This document shows, one piece after another, positions 19,877 through 31,266 of a stretch of 57,614 nucleotides of DNA. The stretch is from Tulasnella sp. 424 (taxonomy: Eukaryota; Basidiomycota; Agaricomycetes; Cantharellales; Tulasnellaceae). The stretch's first letter is position 1. Each line of letters starts with the position of its first letter. The notes under the pieces were generated by a model that worked only from the letters and a program-made list of their open reading frames with translations, did not search any database and had not been told where the DNA came from. The translations under genes and the position numbers were made by a program. The DNA lies in NCBI GenBank assembly GCA_019633425.1, contig WSUB01000211.1, positions 5,153 to 62,766 of the forward strand, given 5' to 3'.

Positions 19877-21973
19877 TTATGCTTTCATAGCCTTTTCCAC
19901 TACGTTGAGCATTGCTAGAACCTTCTCTTCGTTGTGCCTTCGCCCTATAAGTTGCAGATTGATCGGAGCCCCCTTGAATGTCTCTGGATTCCACAGATCC
20001 CACATCTCCTTCTCCAACGCATTCCTCGGCTCGACTCTCTCGACAGGCTGGAATTCGGCGGGGTTGAGACGACCCCCGCTAGGGAACACAACGCCAGGCA
20101 AGTCCAAGAGGTTCCAGTGAGATGAGTAACCCCACCATCTGGTCTGATCGTGCGGTATGGCGAGATTTGCGGCCGTTGGACAGATGATCCCGTCGACTGG
20201 TCGCCCTGTGGAGGTACGAGACACCGTGGAATTCCAGTGAGCCAGGGCCCGGGCGCGGAAGCCTTCCCTTTCGAGGTTGAGCTTCCAGGTCTCGGGCACC
20301 GTGTAAGGTGGTCGACCCGCAGCGTGGTTAAGTATCCATTCCGTACCAGGCACAGCAGGCTCGCCAGACAATTTCAAGGTGTCACGGTATTCTTGACCGC
20401 CATCGAGGAGATAAAGCTTGACCTGTTTTGTCATAAGTGCCCAATTAGCCGGAGGATGATCTTCTTCTGGATTACGGAATCAATTAAAAGACGTACGATG
20501 AGGTCCCATCCTTCTTGATGCTCTAACGGCTGCCAGTCGATGACCTCGTGGCCGGCAGCGAGCAAAGCCTGCTTGACTCTCTGCATCTCTCTGACCAGCG
20601 GTGGGTGCGGTTTGACGACACCGTCGTCCCATAGGATCGCGAAGGACAGACGCTTCGGCAGAGTCTTGCCCTCTACAACCTCTGCCCGCCATGGGATCTC
20701 CAGGACTGCATGTTCGAGGATCCAGGCTTCATACTGAAGCATGGTGCGACAGAACAGTTCGAGATCGCGAGCTGACGTGGCAAGAGGGCCGACTACGCCG
20801 ACGATGTTGTCCATGCCGTCGTGTGAGCCCATAAGGCCAGCATGGGGCATACGAGCGACCGATGGCTTGAAACCGTACAGCCCCGACCATGCCGCCGGCA
20901 CTCTGGAAAAGCGGACCAACCGGGTCAGCTCTTGGGCGACAAACGTTCCAACGGACGGTTCTTACCGAATCGAACCCCCGATATCCGTGCCGACGCCCAT
21001 CGGACTTCCGTGCGCCGCAATCAAGGCACCCTCTCCGCCGCTGCTTCCTCCAGGAGAGAGATTGCGGTTGAAGGGGTTCACCGTTCGGCCGAAGATGTTG
21101 TTATTGGTCTCGAGGCACTATGAAAAACCCCGGAGGTGCATGATTTCGGCGTCAGAAAGGGGTCACACGACCACGGGCATTCCTTATCGCAAGCCACTCA
21201 CGAGAAGCGTCTGTGGGTTCGCCGTCTTCACGTACAAAACAGCACCAGCTTTGCGGAGAATGTCCTGCCGGCGGCAACGTTAATCGACAGTTTGGTCAGA
21301 GCGGCCAATTATGGCAATGAGTCGGACCCTGACTCACCACGACCACGGCATCCTTTTCAGCCCTAGTCCCATTTGCCCAGGTGATATAACCGGTACTGGT
21401 ATCTTGGCCCTTGACCAAAATGTGGTCCTTAATGGACACCGGCAACCCGTGCAAGGGTCCGACGACCTCTCCGGTCTTTTGGAGATGCTCGTCCAATTCT
21501 CGGGCGCGAGCTAATCCCTCTTCGAAAAATATTTCGGTGATGCAATTTGTTGTGTCTTGGGCCGCCACCGTCACCTTGCAGAACGCGATGAGGACCTCCA
21601 CGGCTGTGTACTTGCGCTCTCGGATGCCGGCAGTGATGGCAGTAGCGTCCATGTGGACGATGCCCCGTTCCCGTTGTGTCAGTTTGGACAGAACGATCTC
21701 GGAGACATCAAGAACGTCTTCGCGGGGGATTTCGTCCAAGCGCCAGGATTGGTACTGCGAAAGATTTTTTTCACGAGTTCCTTGCTTGAGTTCGGCAACC
21801 TGCGTCCACTGGACGAGGTCTGGGGGAGTCGATGGGGGAGTTATGATGTCGACCTTTGGCTTTTGGTTGAAGTCTCGAGAGGAAGCGTTGTTCATGGAGA
21901 GTTTGTCGGACAGGTTGAGGAGAGGAAGTTGAGGAAAGAGAGAGGATGTGGCAGGGGCAGGAACGGCAACCAT
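19877..21973 (-). CDS. Amidase-signature hydrolase (acetamidase/FAAH type)
   Basis: Exons 21973-21338, 21264-21202, 21117-20966, 20902-20497 and 20422-19877 encode 600 residues. The catalytic triad of the amidase-signature family is complete: Lys182 in LPVSIKDH, cis-Ser258 in [12 protein letters not shown] and nucleophile Ser282 in GTDIGGSIR; the 24-residue Ser-Ser spacing matches the family. Family segments [20 protein letters not shown] and [13 protein letters not shown] are also clear. It hydrolyses an amide, as in fungal acetamidases (nitrogen scavenging) or fatty acid amide hydrolases; the choice between these is open. The first about 70 residues are variable; a second Met at residue 27 is an alternative start. 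No signal peptide is evident. Confidence 0.92.
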
Positions 21974-24900
21974 AGCGATACACAACCCGGTGATTTAAGA
22001 AGTGTTTGAGAGAGGATGAGATGCACGGGGTAGGGAGAGTGTGAGGCCGATGAGGGAGAGGGGAGAATGGAATGTCGTGATCAGGATGGTTCCAGGTTGG
22101 GAGCTTTTAAAGTGCTACCAAAGGAAGGGGGGAGATTTCAGAGCAGGGAAACCATTTTACTGCTAAATTTTTGTCAAAAGCCGGTAGGGTGGTTCTGTGA
22201 GTGGCGACCCTTCTTTTGGCGCCGTCCTCCGTGAGAGGCGCCCAGGCAGTTTCGCAATTACCTGCCCTCGGCATTGTACCCGCTCGCCCACCACGCTGAC
22301 CGTGCCCGGCAGCCACATCCGCAACAGATCATCCACCGTCGACTCGCAGTCGGTCCTTGAGGGCAGCGTATGCGAGGGTCAAGAGGGTTCATGGAATCCC
22401 ATTCAGCTCTTCCCCTCAGGCTGTGCCGGCGACACGAGGCTCACCAAACGAATGGATTCAGCAACACCGCATCGCATCTTCCAAGCCCAATGACCCCCAG
22501 GGTAAGTAACAATTGGATCGGAAGGTTCCCAGAGCCCGAGACTCAAGCAAGACGCGATCCACGCTGAAGATCCAGGAATGTCGTTTGTTTGTTGCCAATT
22601 TCTGAAAAGCGTATCGTACCATGAGGCACGCCCCTCATTCGCGTACTTGACCTTTCTGGTCCACCCGCGTCGTACGTTGGTGTGCTCATGACCTCCGCCG
22701 ATGACCCCATCTGCTAATGTTCCTTAACCGACAGACGTTGAGCGCTTGTTTCTTTCTCAAATCGACGTCAGCGGGATGCCCCATGCGATCCCGCGACACG
22801 CTTCGTTTACGCGTTCCGCCCCCGGATCACATCACGCTCCCCCTCCCCCAAGCGACGGCCTCTGAGGCACTCGTGCGCAGTGACTGAGCAACACGCCTCT
22901 CCCCTCGAGGTGTCTCTTGACCCCTCCGGTTCACCCATTTCCTTCTCCGGAGCTCCGTCCATTCCCAAATTTCATTACTGCACGAAGCTCGAGATCACTG
23001 GCCTTCCTAACTCCAAACACAGCAGCCCAGGCTTCGATTATGCCTTCTTTAGCACCGCAACTTATCAACACCGGTTGTTGTTATCTCAAGGCCCAATCTT
23101 CCCAAGCATTACCAGCCGACCAAATCGCAATGTCGCCGCTAATCGGAACTTGCCACCAGGGCCCTTGGCCGACGACCAAAAATGTCCAAAAAGAAAAATC
23201 GCTCGCATCTCGGTGTGACCACCCCCGAAGACAACGGAGAAGACATAAAGTAATTTTGGGGCTCACCTCTCAGTGTGAGAACACGACCAGCCATTGCTAT
23301 ACAATTCGCGAGAAGCTTCCTCTCCTGTCTTGGAAGCCGCAACTTGTCTGTTTACAGCAACTGAGGGGCTAAATTCACGTCACCACATGACACACAAAGA
23401 TTCGGCTCACGTCAATCTTAGAGCTTAACAGTCTGTAATCCTATTGCGACAAACAATGCCGTCAGCTTACCAAATGTCCCGTTGGTTACTCATTGTAGGG
23501 ATTGTAGGGGGCGGGGGACTCCGCGTGGCGACCCCAGGGACCGGCCATACCAGATTTAGCACTGGCGCCCGACGCCCAATGGACAATACTGTTCTACAAA
23601 GAACTTGAAATAATATTCTCGGTATGGGGGATAGTTTGAAATATTACATACACTTCCCAACAGCTCGGCTCATGGATTATCCGAATAGATCATGGGTTTC
23701 AACGCCGAGAGAGTCTGCTGTTCGTCACCGATCAAGGTGCTTTGGGACCATCTTTCTTCATTTTGGAGGGCCTAAATTGCTTGCCTTCTGCACACAAGGG
23801 TCTCCGAGGCGAAAATGATGACGTATGGGTCCCCCTTGGCCGGCTCTCGTGAGCTGGCTGAGCATCTCGGGGACGTGTTGGGTTTGATTGCTCGTCCGGT
23901 ATTTCGTCATATTTCTTGCGCGATTGACACACTTTATCAAGGTCGCTGAATAACCGAAGGACACCGGGGTAAGGTCCCGCGACTCCTTCCCCGCGAATTA
24001 GGCTGGACTTTGCATCGTTTGACGCAGCCCGGCGCCTAAAGCACTGCAATTTCTAGACCTATGCGGCGAATCCCGTCCGAAAGAGACGTGATTTGGATCA
24101 AACGGGCACTTCCGGCCGTGTTCTTGCGTCATTGTGGTGAAGTTTGTCAGCTGTTCGGTATTTTGGGCCAAGACTCGGTTTTGCAAGGCTAGTCGGCGGC
24201 GATGTTATACCATGTCCAACAGCGCCGCCATCGAAGCTTCACGCTATCTGGACAAAGCGTGGTGCGCACCGTGCAGCGCTCTGGACAGACCGTGAGGAGG
24301 CCTGGGAGGGGCGGCACTTTACCGGATGCTAGGCCCATTTCAACCATTTCGACGTGACTCCAGAAATCGTTCGCATCAGTATATCTGATGGAGATGCACC
24401 TCCAAGCTTCAAGCTGAATCTTGTCGATGGCATAATTACCGTGGGGAGCCTGGCAAGCGGCTTCAGATAGGCGGACCCACAATCTGCAACCCTTCGATAC
24501 ATCGCAACTGTCCTCGCACCTCACGGCACCTCGGTGTCCGAAGTACTAATCAAGAATGTTCTTCCGCCACTCCTATCTCTTCACCGGAGTTGTCTGACGC
24601 ATTACGATCGAGCCAAGCTGACCGAGTGAGCCGGTAGGTTCATCTCGCTTTCCCAACCTGCCGGCATAACTCACCCAACTTCAGCCCAGTATCAACATCT
24701 AGATTCGTCTATTCGGACGGAAGCACCTTGGCTTTACTTCTTCCAGCCTCGTGTTGGGATGGATGGAAGATGGGAGGCCCCCGAGTGAGTTCCAGCGTGC
24801 GTTCGACGAGATTAACGCCCGTCCGATTCGTTTTTGCTGCACCCAGAAGGACGAAACCCCGGAACATGAACGTCATGTAAACAAGACAGACACGTGAGAG

Positions 24901-27235
24901 TCTATTTTGCTTTACATTTGGGGAGTGTATCTCGGCTTTCAGGTTATTCTTCGGCATTTGCTCGAACGGGCTCGCTTCGCCTTTCTGGCCATTTCGGATC
25001 ACTCTCGATTCTTCCCGTGCAACGACATGATGAAGTTATTGTAGGGTCAACTGACGATAAAAGCGCTATGACTTCGGCATGTTGAGGTGAGGCCGCTTTT
25101 TCCATCCGTTTCCAACCAATTGAATGATTAGCGCCACACGCCGAGGTTCAGCGTCTAACAAGACAATGGAAAGCGGTCTGACGCCGCAGCTTTTCTCAGG
25201 CGTAAAGGCTTTTCTATTCAGTCGTGCTTCTTTCAGCAGACAAAGGCGGCTTTTCCGATGAGCCGGACCGTTCGAGCAGAAAAGCTAGTTGCCTAGGCTC
25301 CCAGTCCCGTGGTGCTCGCCATGAGGGAAGCGGAATCCTTCGGGACGGGTAGGTAGACTTGGAGAGCAAACCTATGTATAGCCCTACGACTCGTGGCCGC
25401 TCTTCGGTCGGCATTTGTTGCCTGTCAATCAAATGCCGATCTCACTACAGAGAGGCGGCACAATCGTCTTCTAGTATGATATCATCTTCGCAAAAAAGTA
25501 ATAAATTGCAGATTTATGTTCCCTTGTTTGTCTTCGCAAATCCCCGCATGATTGCGAGGTGCACAGGTGCATGTAGCCGTCTATAGCTCTCCACTTAGTC
25601 CACGACCCCAATCGAGGCATTTGTAGCGCCTTTTGACGCCCGATCCAGCTGAGGTTCCTGGCCTAGCAGTGCCACAACTGCCCGCATAAACCCAGAACAG
25701 CGGTCGAACACGCGTCCAGGCAATCCGATTGCGAATACGGTCCTTTTGCGATCGTCTCCCTATGCGGCCCCGAGCACCTTCTTCGGAATCACAACACCAC
25801 CATACCAGGTAAACGGCCGTTCCTGCTTTTGATGGTATTCACGCCAGATTGGCCATAGTGAGGAGTTAACTTAAATGATCCGCATGTTCCGACCTCTAAG
25901 CGCCTATGTGGGGCCCGCTCAGGTACGGAAGAAATCGGCTATGCGAGGCATAAGCGCCGTGAGGAATCATGTCCCGGGGTAAATGAGCCGAAGATCTATG
26001 CGAAAATCCGAACTCGTTCCCGAGAACCTTTTCTCCAGCGAAGTTGAGAGCTGAGTGATGAAGGGAAAGTTGATCGACACCGTGGGGGGAAGTTCGAGAA
26101 GTCCTGGACCGCTTATCTCCGCAATATCCGTCGCCGGGCCTAGCCGTTAGTCCCAGAAGTTGGTTCGCCCACGCCGGCCCCCAATTCATGTGAATAGACC
26201 AAAGAGCCGCCGTCTTCTGATTATAAAGTGACTGGTGGATCAGGGCACTTTAACCTTTGAGATCCACTCCATAAGCGCGGCTGGGTACCGTCACCATCAC
26301 GCCTCATCTCAATCGTGACCACGGAATTTACCTGGCCGCTTGCATCTGCCAGTTACGCACCTCTATCGGATATGCCCCGGAAGAAAGCCTCTGATAACAA
26401 GACTGAAGAAAACTTGGGACTTGATTGGGACTTGTCAGATCGCCGTCCTGATGCCAAAGCCGACGTTACCGAGCGCCATCAGGATGACAGCGTCTACCGC
26501 GGGCCGCCCTCTCCGGCGGGCGACGGGTCTCCAGGAAACCTGTGACAAGTGGGAGGATTCCCGACAGGTTGCGACAAGGTGCCCGCTCCTCCACAAGCAA
26601 ACCTGCACAACTTCCCACCTCGCCACCTTGATGTTTTGATGCCACCCCGCAAGCGAGTACGACATATCAGCACCCAGTCTCGAGAACGTTTGCCACCGCA
26701 TGGACCGAGCCAATTAGGCAGGTCTTTCTTTCAGGGGTTGAGGGCCAAAATGTCTTGTTTGGCCTGCTTTTTGGCTTGTTTCACCGCCGCGTTTCTCCGA
26801 AGTCGCGGACCTGGCTTCGTCGTCGGAAAGCAACGACGATCACAACACCCACAGCGCACCCACACAGCTCCAAAAGCCGCTTCCAAAGCCATGGCGATGG
26901 CGCTCATCACTGGCGACCCCTGTCATCTTTGAATTGCAATTATACTGATGACCCCTGGCCGGTGCCTTCCCTTCTGGTTTCTAGTATAAGACATCTTTTG
27001 AGGCGTCCTGTCGCCACTTCCTTTCCCCCTCTGCCCTCAACGATCGACCACCTCAAGGCTGCTTCCCCGACTCTCGCTCCTCGTCCAGGTGACGATTCCC
27101 CTCCCCACTCCCTTACGCACCGTTCTCGCTTTATTTTAGACTATCTCAAGATCAACTTCACTCATTTTGTACATTTCCGCTCCCTCCTATTTCGATCCTT
27201 TCAACCACGACGAACATTGGCTTCCAAGATCATCA
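21974..27235. other. Gene-poor stretch, 5.3 kb
   Basis: I examined both strands and found only open frames shorter than about 180 codons, with no recognisable motif and no plausible exon chain. It holds the promoters of the amidase gene (left) and the membrane-protein gene (right). The last about 200 bases (27000-27235) are CT-rich on the plus strand, as expected for a fungal core promoter and leader. No repeats or transposon ORFs were seen. Confidence 0.5.
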
Positions 27236-28513
27236 ATGAAGAACAACCATCGCATTCGGCAAAACAAGAGGGCCCCACCAGATGGCAATTCTAATGGACC
27301 AGCGACTGTCTATGTCACCGAGACAGTTGTAGTCCTCTCTCCAACGACGACGATCATGCTCGCTGATGGACAAGGAGCAGATTCTGCGAACCTTGAACGC
27401 GTAGCTTCCATGGACCAAAAAATAATCATCATACTCAGTACTCTATGTTTCGGTCTCGTATGCGTCGTAGCCGGGCTTCTGATCTGGTACAGAAGGAAGC
27501 CAAGTAGAAGGAAGCGGGAACAATGGGAAGGAGAAGGAGAGATCAGAAGGATGTCTGTGCGACCATCACCTCTGCTTGTGACGAGATCCCCGTCTTCACC
27601 AGACGATCGGTCATCAAGAACACTGTCAACGAACTATTCGGGACAACATCTCTGTCCCCGAATACCGCAGGAGAGCGGGGCCCGTACGCCAGATCCTCTG
27701 TTGGACTCTGCCATGGTGACGGAGGGCCGCCGGGAAGACGGGGAGCGAAGGCCCAAACCAACACACCTAACCATCGATTCCGCAGCGATTCCTTATCGCA
27801 AAGACGAGAGGTTTGGTCTGACTGTGCCGTGGACGGCTGGATTGAGTGCAGAAGCGAATAGTCGCAACCCGACTAGGCCGGGCAGGACGACCAGAGCAAT
27901 ATCCTACCCGTCTGACGCCCATCTCTACTCTCCACACACTCCCGATTCCTCCTTCCCGCTAGTCGCACTCTCTCAGCCGCCGCCTTCGAACGGCTCGATC
28001 CCTCCCTCTCCAACTCACTCGTCTAGCCTGCATCACCGGCGGCTGCACACCGTTCCTATTTCAATCTCCCTTCCTACGGACACGAACGTGGTTAAACCAA
28101 CAGGACGAACCACACCGCCCACGGGTACACCTGTTATCGAGTCAATACCTGGTCTACCGCCATCGCCACCGCCATCTCCAGCAACCATTACCTCGCGAAA
28201 CGCCGGGTCCCGCTCTGGATCGCTTTCAACGCAAGGTCAAGAGCCAAATACTCGTCCACCAAGCAGTCAACGGCGGTCCGAGTTTCCAACCAGCCGACCG
28301 TTAACGGCAGCCAGCGACGTGCGGCCCATGACTGCAGCCAGCGACATGCGGCCCTTGACGAGCAGCACTCACCTCTCGCTCACTTCGTCTTATTCCGCGG
28401 ATTCGTCGACTCGATTTTCGACCCTATTCTTTGCGCCCCAGGGCAGCACGCCTCCGAAGGACGGACCGATAACGGAAGTGGTGGGGAGAGAGGGCGACTT
28501 GACTGAGAAGTGA
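27236..28513 (+). CDS. Single-pass membrane protein with Ser/Pro-rich cytosolic tail
   Basis: A single-exon frame of 425 residues from ATG 27236. Residues about 63-85 (IIIILSTLCFGLVCVVAGLL) form one transmembrane helix followed at once by the basic RRKPSRRKRE, so the C-terminal 340 residues should be cytosolic. The short N-terminal part contains VYVTETVVVLSPTTT. The tail is rich in Ser, Pro, Thr and Arg and has a small internal repeat (LTAASDVRPM / MTAASDMRPL). The layout resembles fungal SKG6/Axl2-like or mucin-type plasma membrane sensors, but I see no definitive domain. No cleavable signal peptide is visible, so either it is a type III membrane protein or an upstream exon is missed. Confidence 0.65.
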   Translation: MKNNHRIRQNKRAPPDGNSNGPATVYVTETVVVLSPTTTIMLADGQGADSANLERVASMDQKIIIILSTLCFGLVCVVAGLLIWYRRKPSRRKREQWEGEGEIRRMSVRPSPLLVTRSPSSPDDRSSRTLSTNYSGQHLCPRIPQESGARTPDPLLDSAMVTEGRREDGERRPKPTHLTIDSAAIPYRKDERFGLTVPWTAGLSAEANSRNPTRPGRTTRAISYPSDAHLYSPHTPDSSFPLVALSQPPPSNGSIPPSPTHSSSLHHRRLHTVPISISLPTDTNVVKPTGRTTPPTGTPVIESIPGLPPSPPPSPATITSRNAGSRSGSLSTQGQEPNTRPPSSQRRSEFPTSRPLTAASDVRPMTAASDMRPLTSSTHLSLTSSYSADSSTRFSTLFFAPQGSTPPKDGPITEVVGREGDLTEK

Positions 28514-29028
28514 AATCCTTTGGATTCTTGGTTGGAGGTGGGACGGATGTATATGGCAGATAGTTGTTCTTCTCTGCTGAAATAACGCAGAATCTTGCTG
28601 TTCGTTCGAGTATATATTATGCACGCACCATTTTACTCCCCGGCCCTCACTTCGTTCGGTCATGCTGCACCTCAAGTAGATATACACAAAACATAATCAT
28701 TTTGCACGAAAGTCTGCACAAACATCTCCTTCTAATATATCGATGCGATATACAAAATAGAACTCGTATTCGTCGTTCGTTGGCCTTCTTGCCGTGTCGA
28801 GCACGATGGGGTATCCTGGCAAGGGCGCCGTAGCTCGTGGTCCCCCGGGAGCGCCTTCTCCACTTTTCTGGCGCCAAAATCCCAACATAGATGTTCTTCG
28901 GGTAACGATCTGCCGATTTCAGCGCTTTTAGTAGGTATAGGCGATAATCGGTCACGGGCCGGTCCCATCTCTCCAGCTCCTTCGACGATTGCAATCCGTT
29001 CATCCCCACCTCCTTCCCTCAACCAACT
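28514..29028. other. Convergent 3' regions
   Basis: The region lies between the stop codons of the membrane-protein gene (plus) and the small Ser-rich gene (minus). It includes AT-rich stretches around 28610-28760 suitable for 3' ends. No gene is seen. Confidence 0.45.
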
Positions 29029-29418
29029 TTAGGTTTGCTTGATTTTGCTACTCCCTGACCTCGTGCTCCATCGTCGAAAGACTTTCCGAGTTTGAGTGAT
29101 GAGACCGGTGGTCGACGATGATGGGGATAGAGACGATGGACTTTGAGTGGAAAATGATTCTGCCGAAAAGGATGCGAATGATGGAGGCGGGAATGATGGG
29201 GGCGGGAGTGAAGGAGATGGCATCGCGGAAGAGCGTCGTGACGATGTGTAGGAATTGGTAGATGCCGTGGAGGTTGCTGACCCTCGCCTTGACGAGGTTG
29301 GAGAGGCAAAGAATTGGTAGAGGTTCTCGGACTGCGGTGCATGATGCGGAGAGGTTGCAGGAGTGAAGAGAACGAATGGGTTCGCAGAGGCTGTCGAGTT
29401 GAATGACCAGGGGTTCAT
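29029..29418 (-). CDS. Small Ser/Pro-rich protein, 129 residues
   Basis: A single frame from ATG 29418-29416 to TAA 29031-29029. The product is dominated by Ser, Thr and Pro, with the segments NPFVLFTPATSPHHAPQSEN, SRRGSATSTASTNSYTSSRR and a basic C-terminus (RKVFRRWSTRSGSSKIKQT). There is no recognised domain. The biased but coherent composition and a good start support a real gene, but it could be a chance frame. Function unknown. Confidence 0.45.
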   Translation of the reverse strand: MNPWSFNSTASANPFVLFTPATSPHHAPQSENLYQFFASPTSSRRGSATSTASTNSYTSSRRSSAMPSPSLPPPSFPPPSFASFSAESFSTQSPSSLSPSSSTTGLITQTRKVFRRWSTRSGSSKIKQT

Positions 29419-31266
29419 TGTGGGGTTGTTGTTTTGGGGAATGAAGCAGAGGGTGAAAGCGGTTCGGGAGAGGACTGGACTGTGGAAGACTGATGATATA
29501 CTGGGTTGGGTGCGCTTTAGCTGTCGTGTCCACGAGCTAAAGGGGAGGACCTTGGGGGAGGGGGAGGGGAGGAGCAGGCAAAAGCGAGTTGAACTGGTTG
29601 TGCAGGCGCAGCGGCCTTATAACCTCACAACAGAGTGCACTGAATTTGAATTGAGCCCCCATATTCAAGCTAGAGTTCCAATGTGGTCCCCGATACGAAA
29701 TCCTGATAGGACAACGTTTCGCCGATATGTCAGGGTTGCAACGCTGAATATGGTTGGACGGGGGTTCTTAGCACCGGACTAGTCCACTCTGGTCTGGCGC
29801 GCCAGAAGGTGATGTTTGCGTAGCAGCATTCGACACAGCACGTGGAGGGAAAAAAGCGTTCGTTTGGCTGATACACGTTCTCATGGATTAAGAGTCAAAG
29901 TCTTGAGGGAAATTTTGTGCCACCAGTTGCCTTTTTGGTAATATCGGGCTTGTTTATCTTTCACTCTCGGTCCCTATGAGTAGGCAGGATGTGCAACTTG
30001 CACATGTTTAATGAGGGGGTCAGTCAGAGAGAGCTGAGATGAAGGCAGATAATCAACATCGACACAGTCGCCAAGGCTATTCCAGATTGGGGTTGGGTGG
30101 AAACGACGGGATCGGAAAACGAGATCTGGCTTCGGTTCAATTTTTTTCTATATTTACCGCCGAATTAACTGAGACGAAACCACAACCAGTTAGGACGGGG
30201 ACAACGCCTTTAGCTTCTCCTGGTAGCAGAAGCTCTCGTGACGGTGTTCAATGCAGCAATTTGAAAAACTTGCGCCTGCATTGTGGGCGTTGAACGGTGG
30301 TGCCAACACCCTAGCCGGTTTCACTGCGCTGCGGTCAAGGTGTATGTTTCCGGTCGTGAATCAATCGTGAGGTAGCCCGGCGAAGATCTTAAAGAGTACA
30401 AGGTTGCAACCCGTGCAGTACATCAGACGTAAAACGAGACTCTGGGGTGGTCCTTGAGTCCTCATGCCGTTGGGATATTTTGCTAGGTCACCGCTTCCGT
30501 GTTATGTAATCAAAACCGTGCGACTGAACTTAGCATCTACTCCCTTTTCGCCTAAGTTTCCTGTTGCCCATATTTGCTTTCCCTAAACGATGCGTATCTC
30601 CAGTGTTTGCTTCTCGCGCTCGGCTTGGAAAGGTATGTGCTGTATGCCGTCTAAATGTGCCATATCGTTATTGAAGATAGCGCGTTTTAGGCCCGCATTT
30701 CGTCGCCATCCCAAATCTTCGTGAAGCCATCTCGGCCAACACACCCGTTTACACTCAAGCCAGGGCATGCACGGTTCTGCCACATTTTGTAGGGTGAGTC
30801 GCACGCGCCATTTGTAGCTTCGCTTGATACCGAACTGGGTTTACCGCAGTGCAAAATTCATGGTCCATAATGGCAAATCTTACCTGCCGGTGCACGTCAC
30901 ATCCGAAATGGTTGGGCACAAATTAGGAGAATTTGCACCCACCAGGAAACGATTCACCTACAAGTGAGTCTGAACCTTTTACGCCTACCTAATTTTTTCA
31001 TCTCTTATTCAATCCCTTTTCAGGCCATCCAAGAACAAGTAGACTACCAGGACCATTTCTTTCGACATCCCCGATGCTTTCTTCACGTGGACCACAGCGC
31101 TCCAAACCATGTTCATTATTCCCAAAAATTATTTACAGATTAATCGACATCGTTCGGTATTTTTACAGATGGCCCGATTGAGAACGCCCCCATCACGAAA
31201 GAGCTAGCATACGAGGAGTAACACGAGCTCACGTGTAACACAAACACTGGCCTCCACCCGTTTCCC
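29419..31266. other. Intergenic region, no gene seen
   Basis: Only short unsupported open frames are present on either strand. It contains the upstream region of the small Ser-rich gene and the 3' flank of the trehalose synthase subunit gene. No repeats or RNA genes recognised. Confidence 0.45.

Noticed and set aside
20960..20975. Possible tRNA B-box (reverse of GGGGGTTCGATTC)
   Set aside because: It is the amidase exon encoding the GGSIR active-site motif; no A-box or cloverleaf around it.
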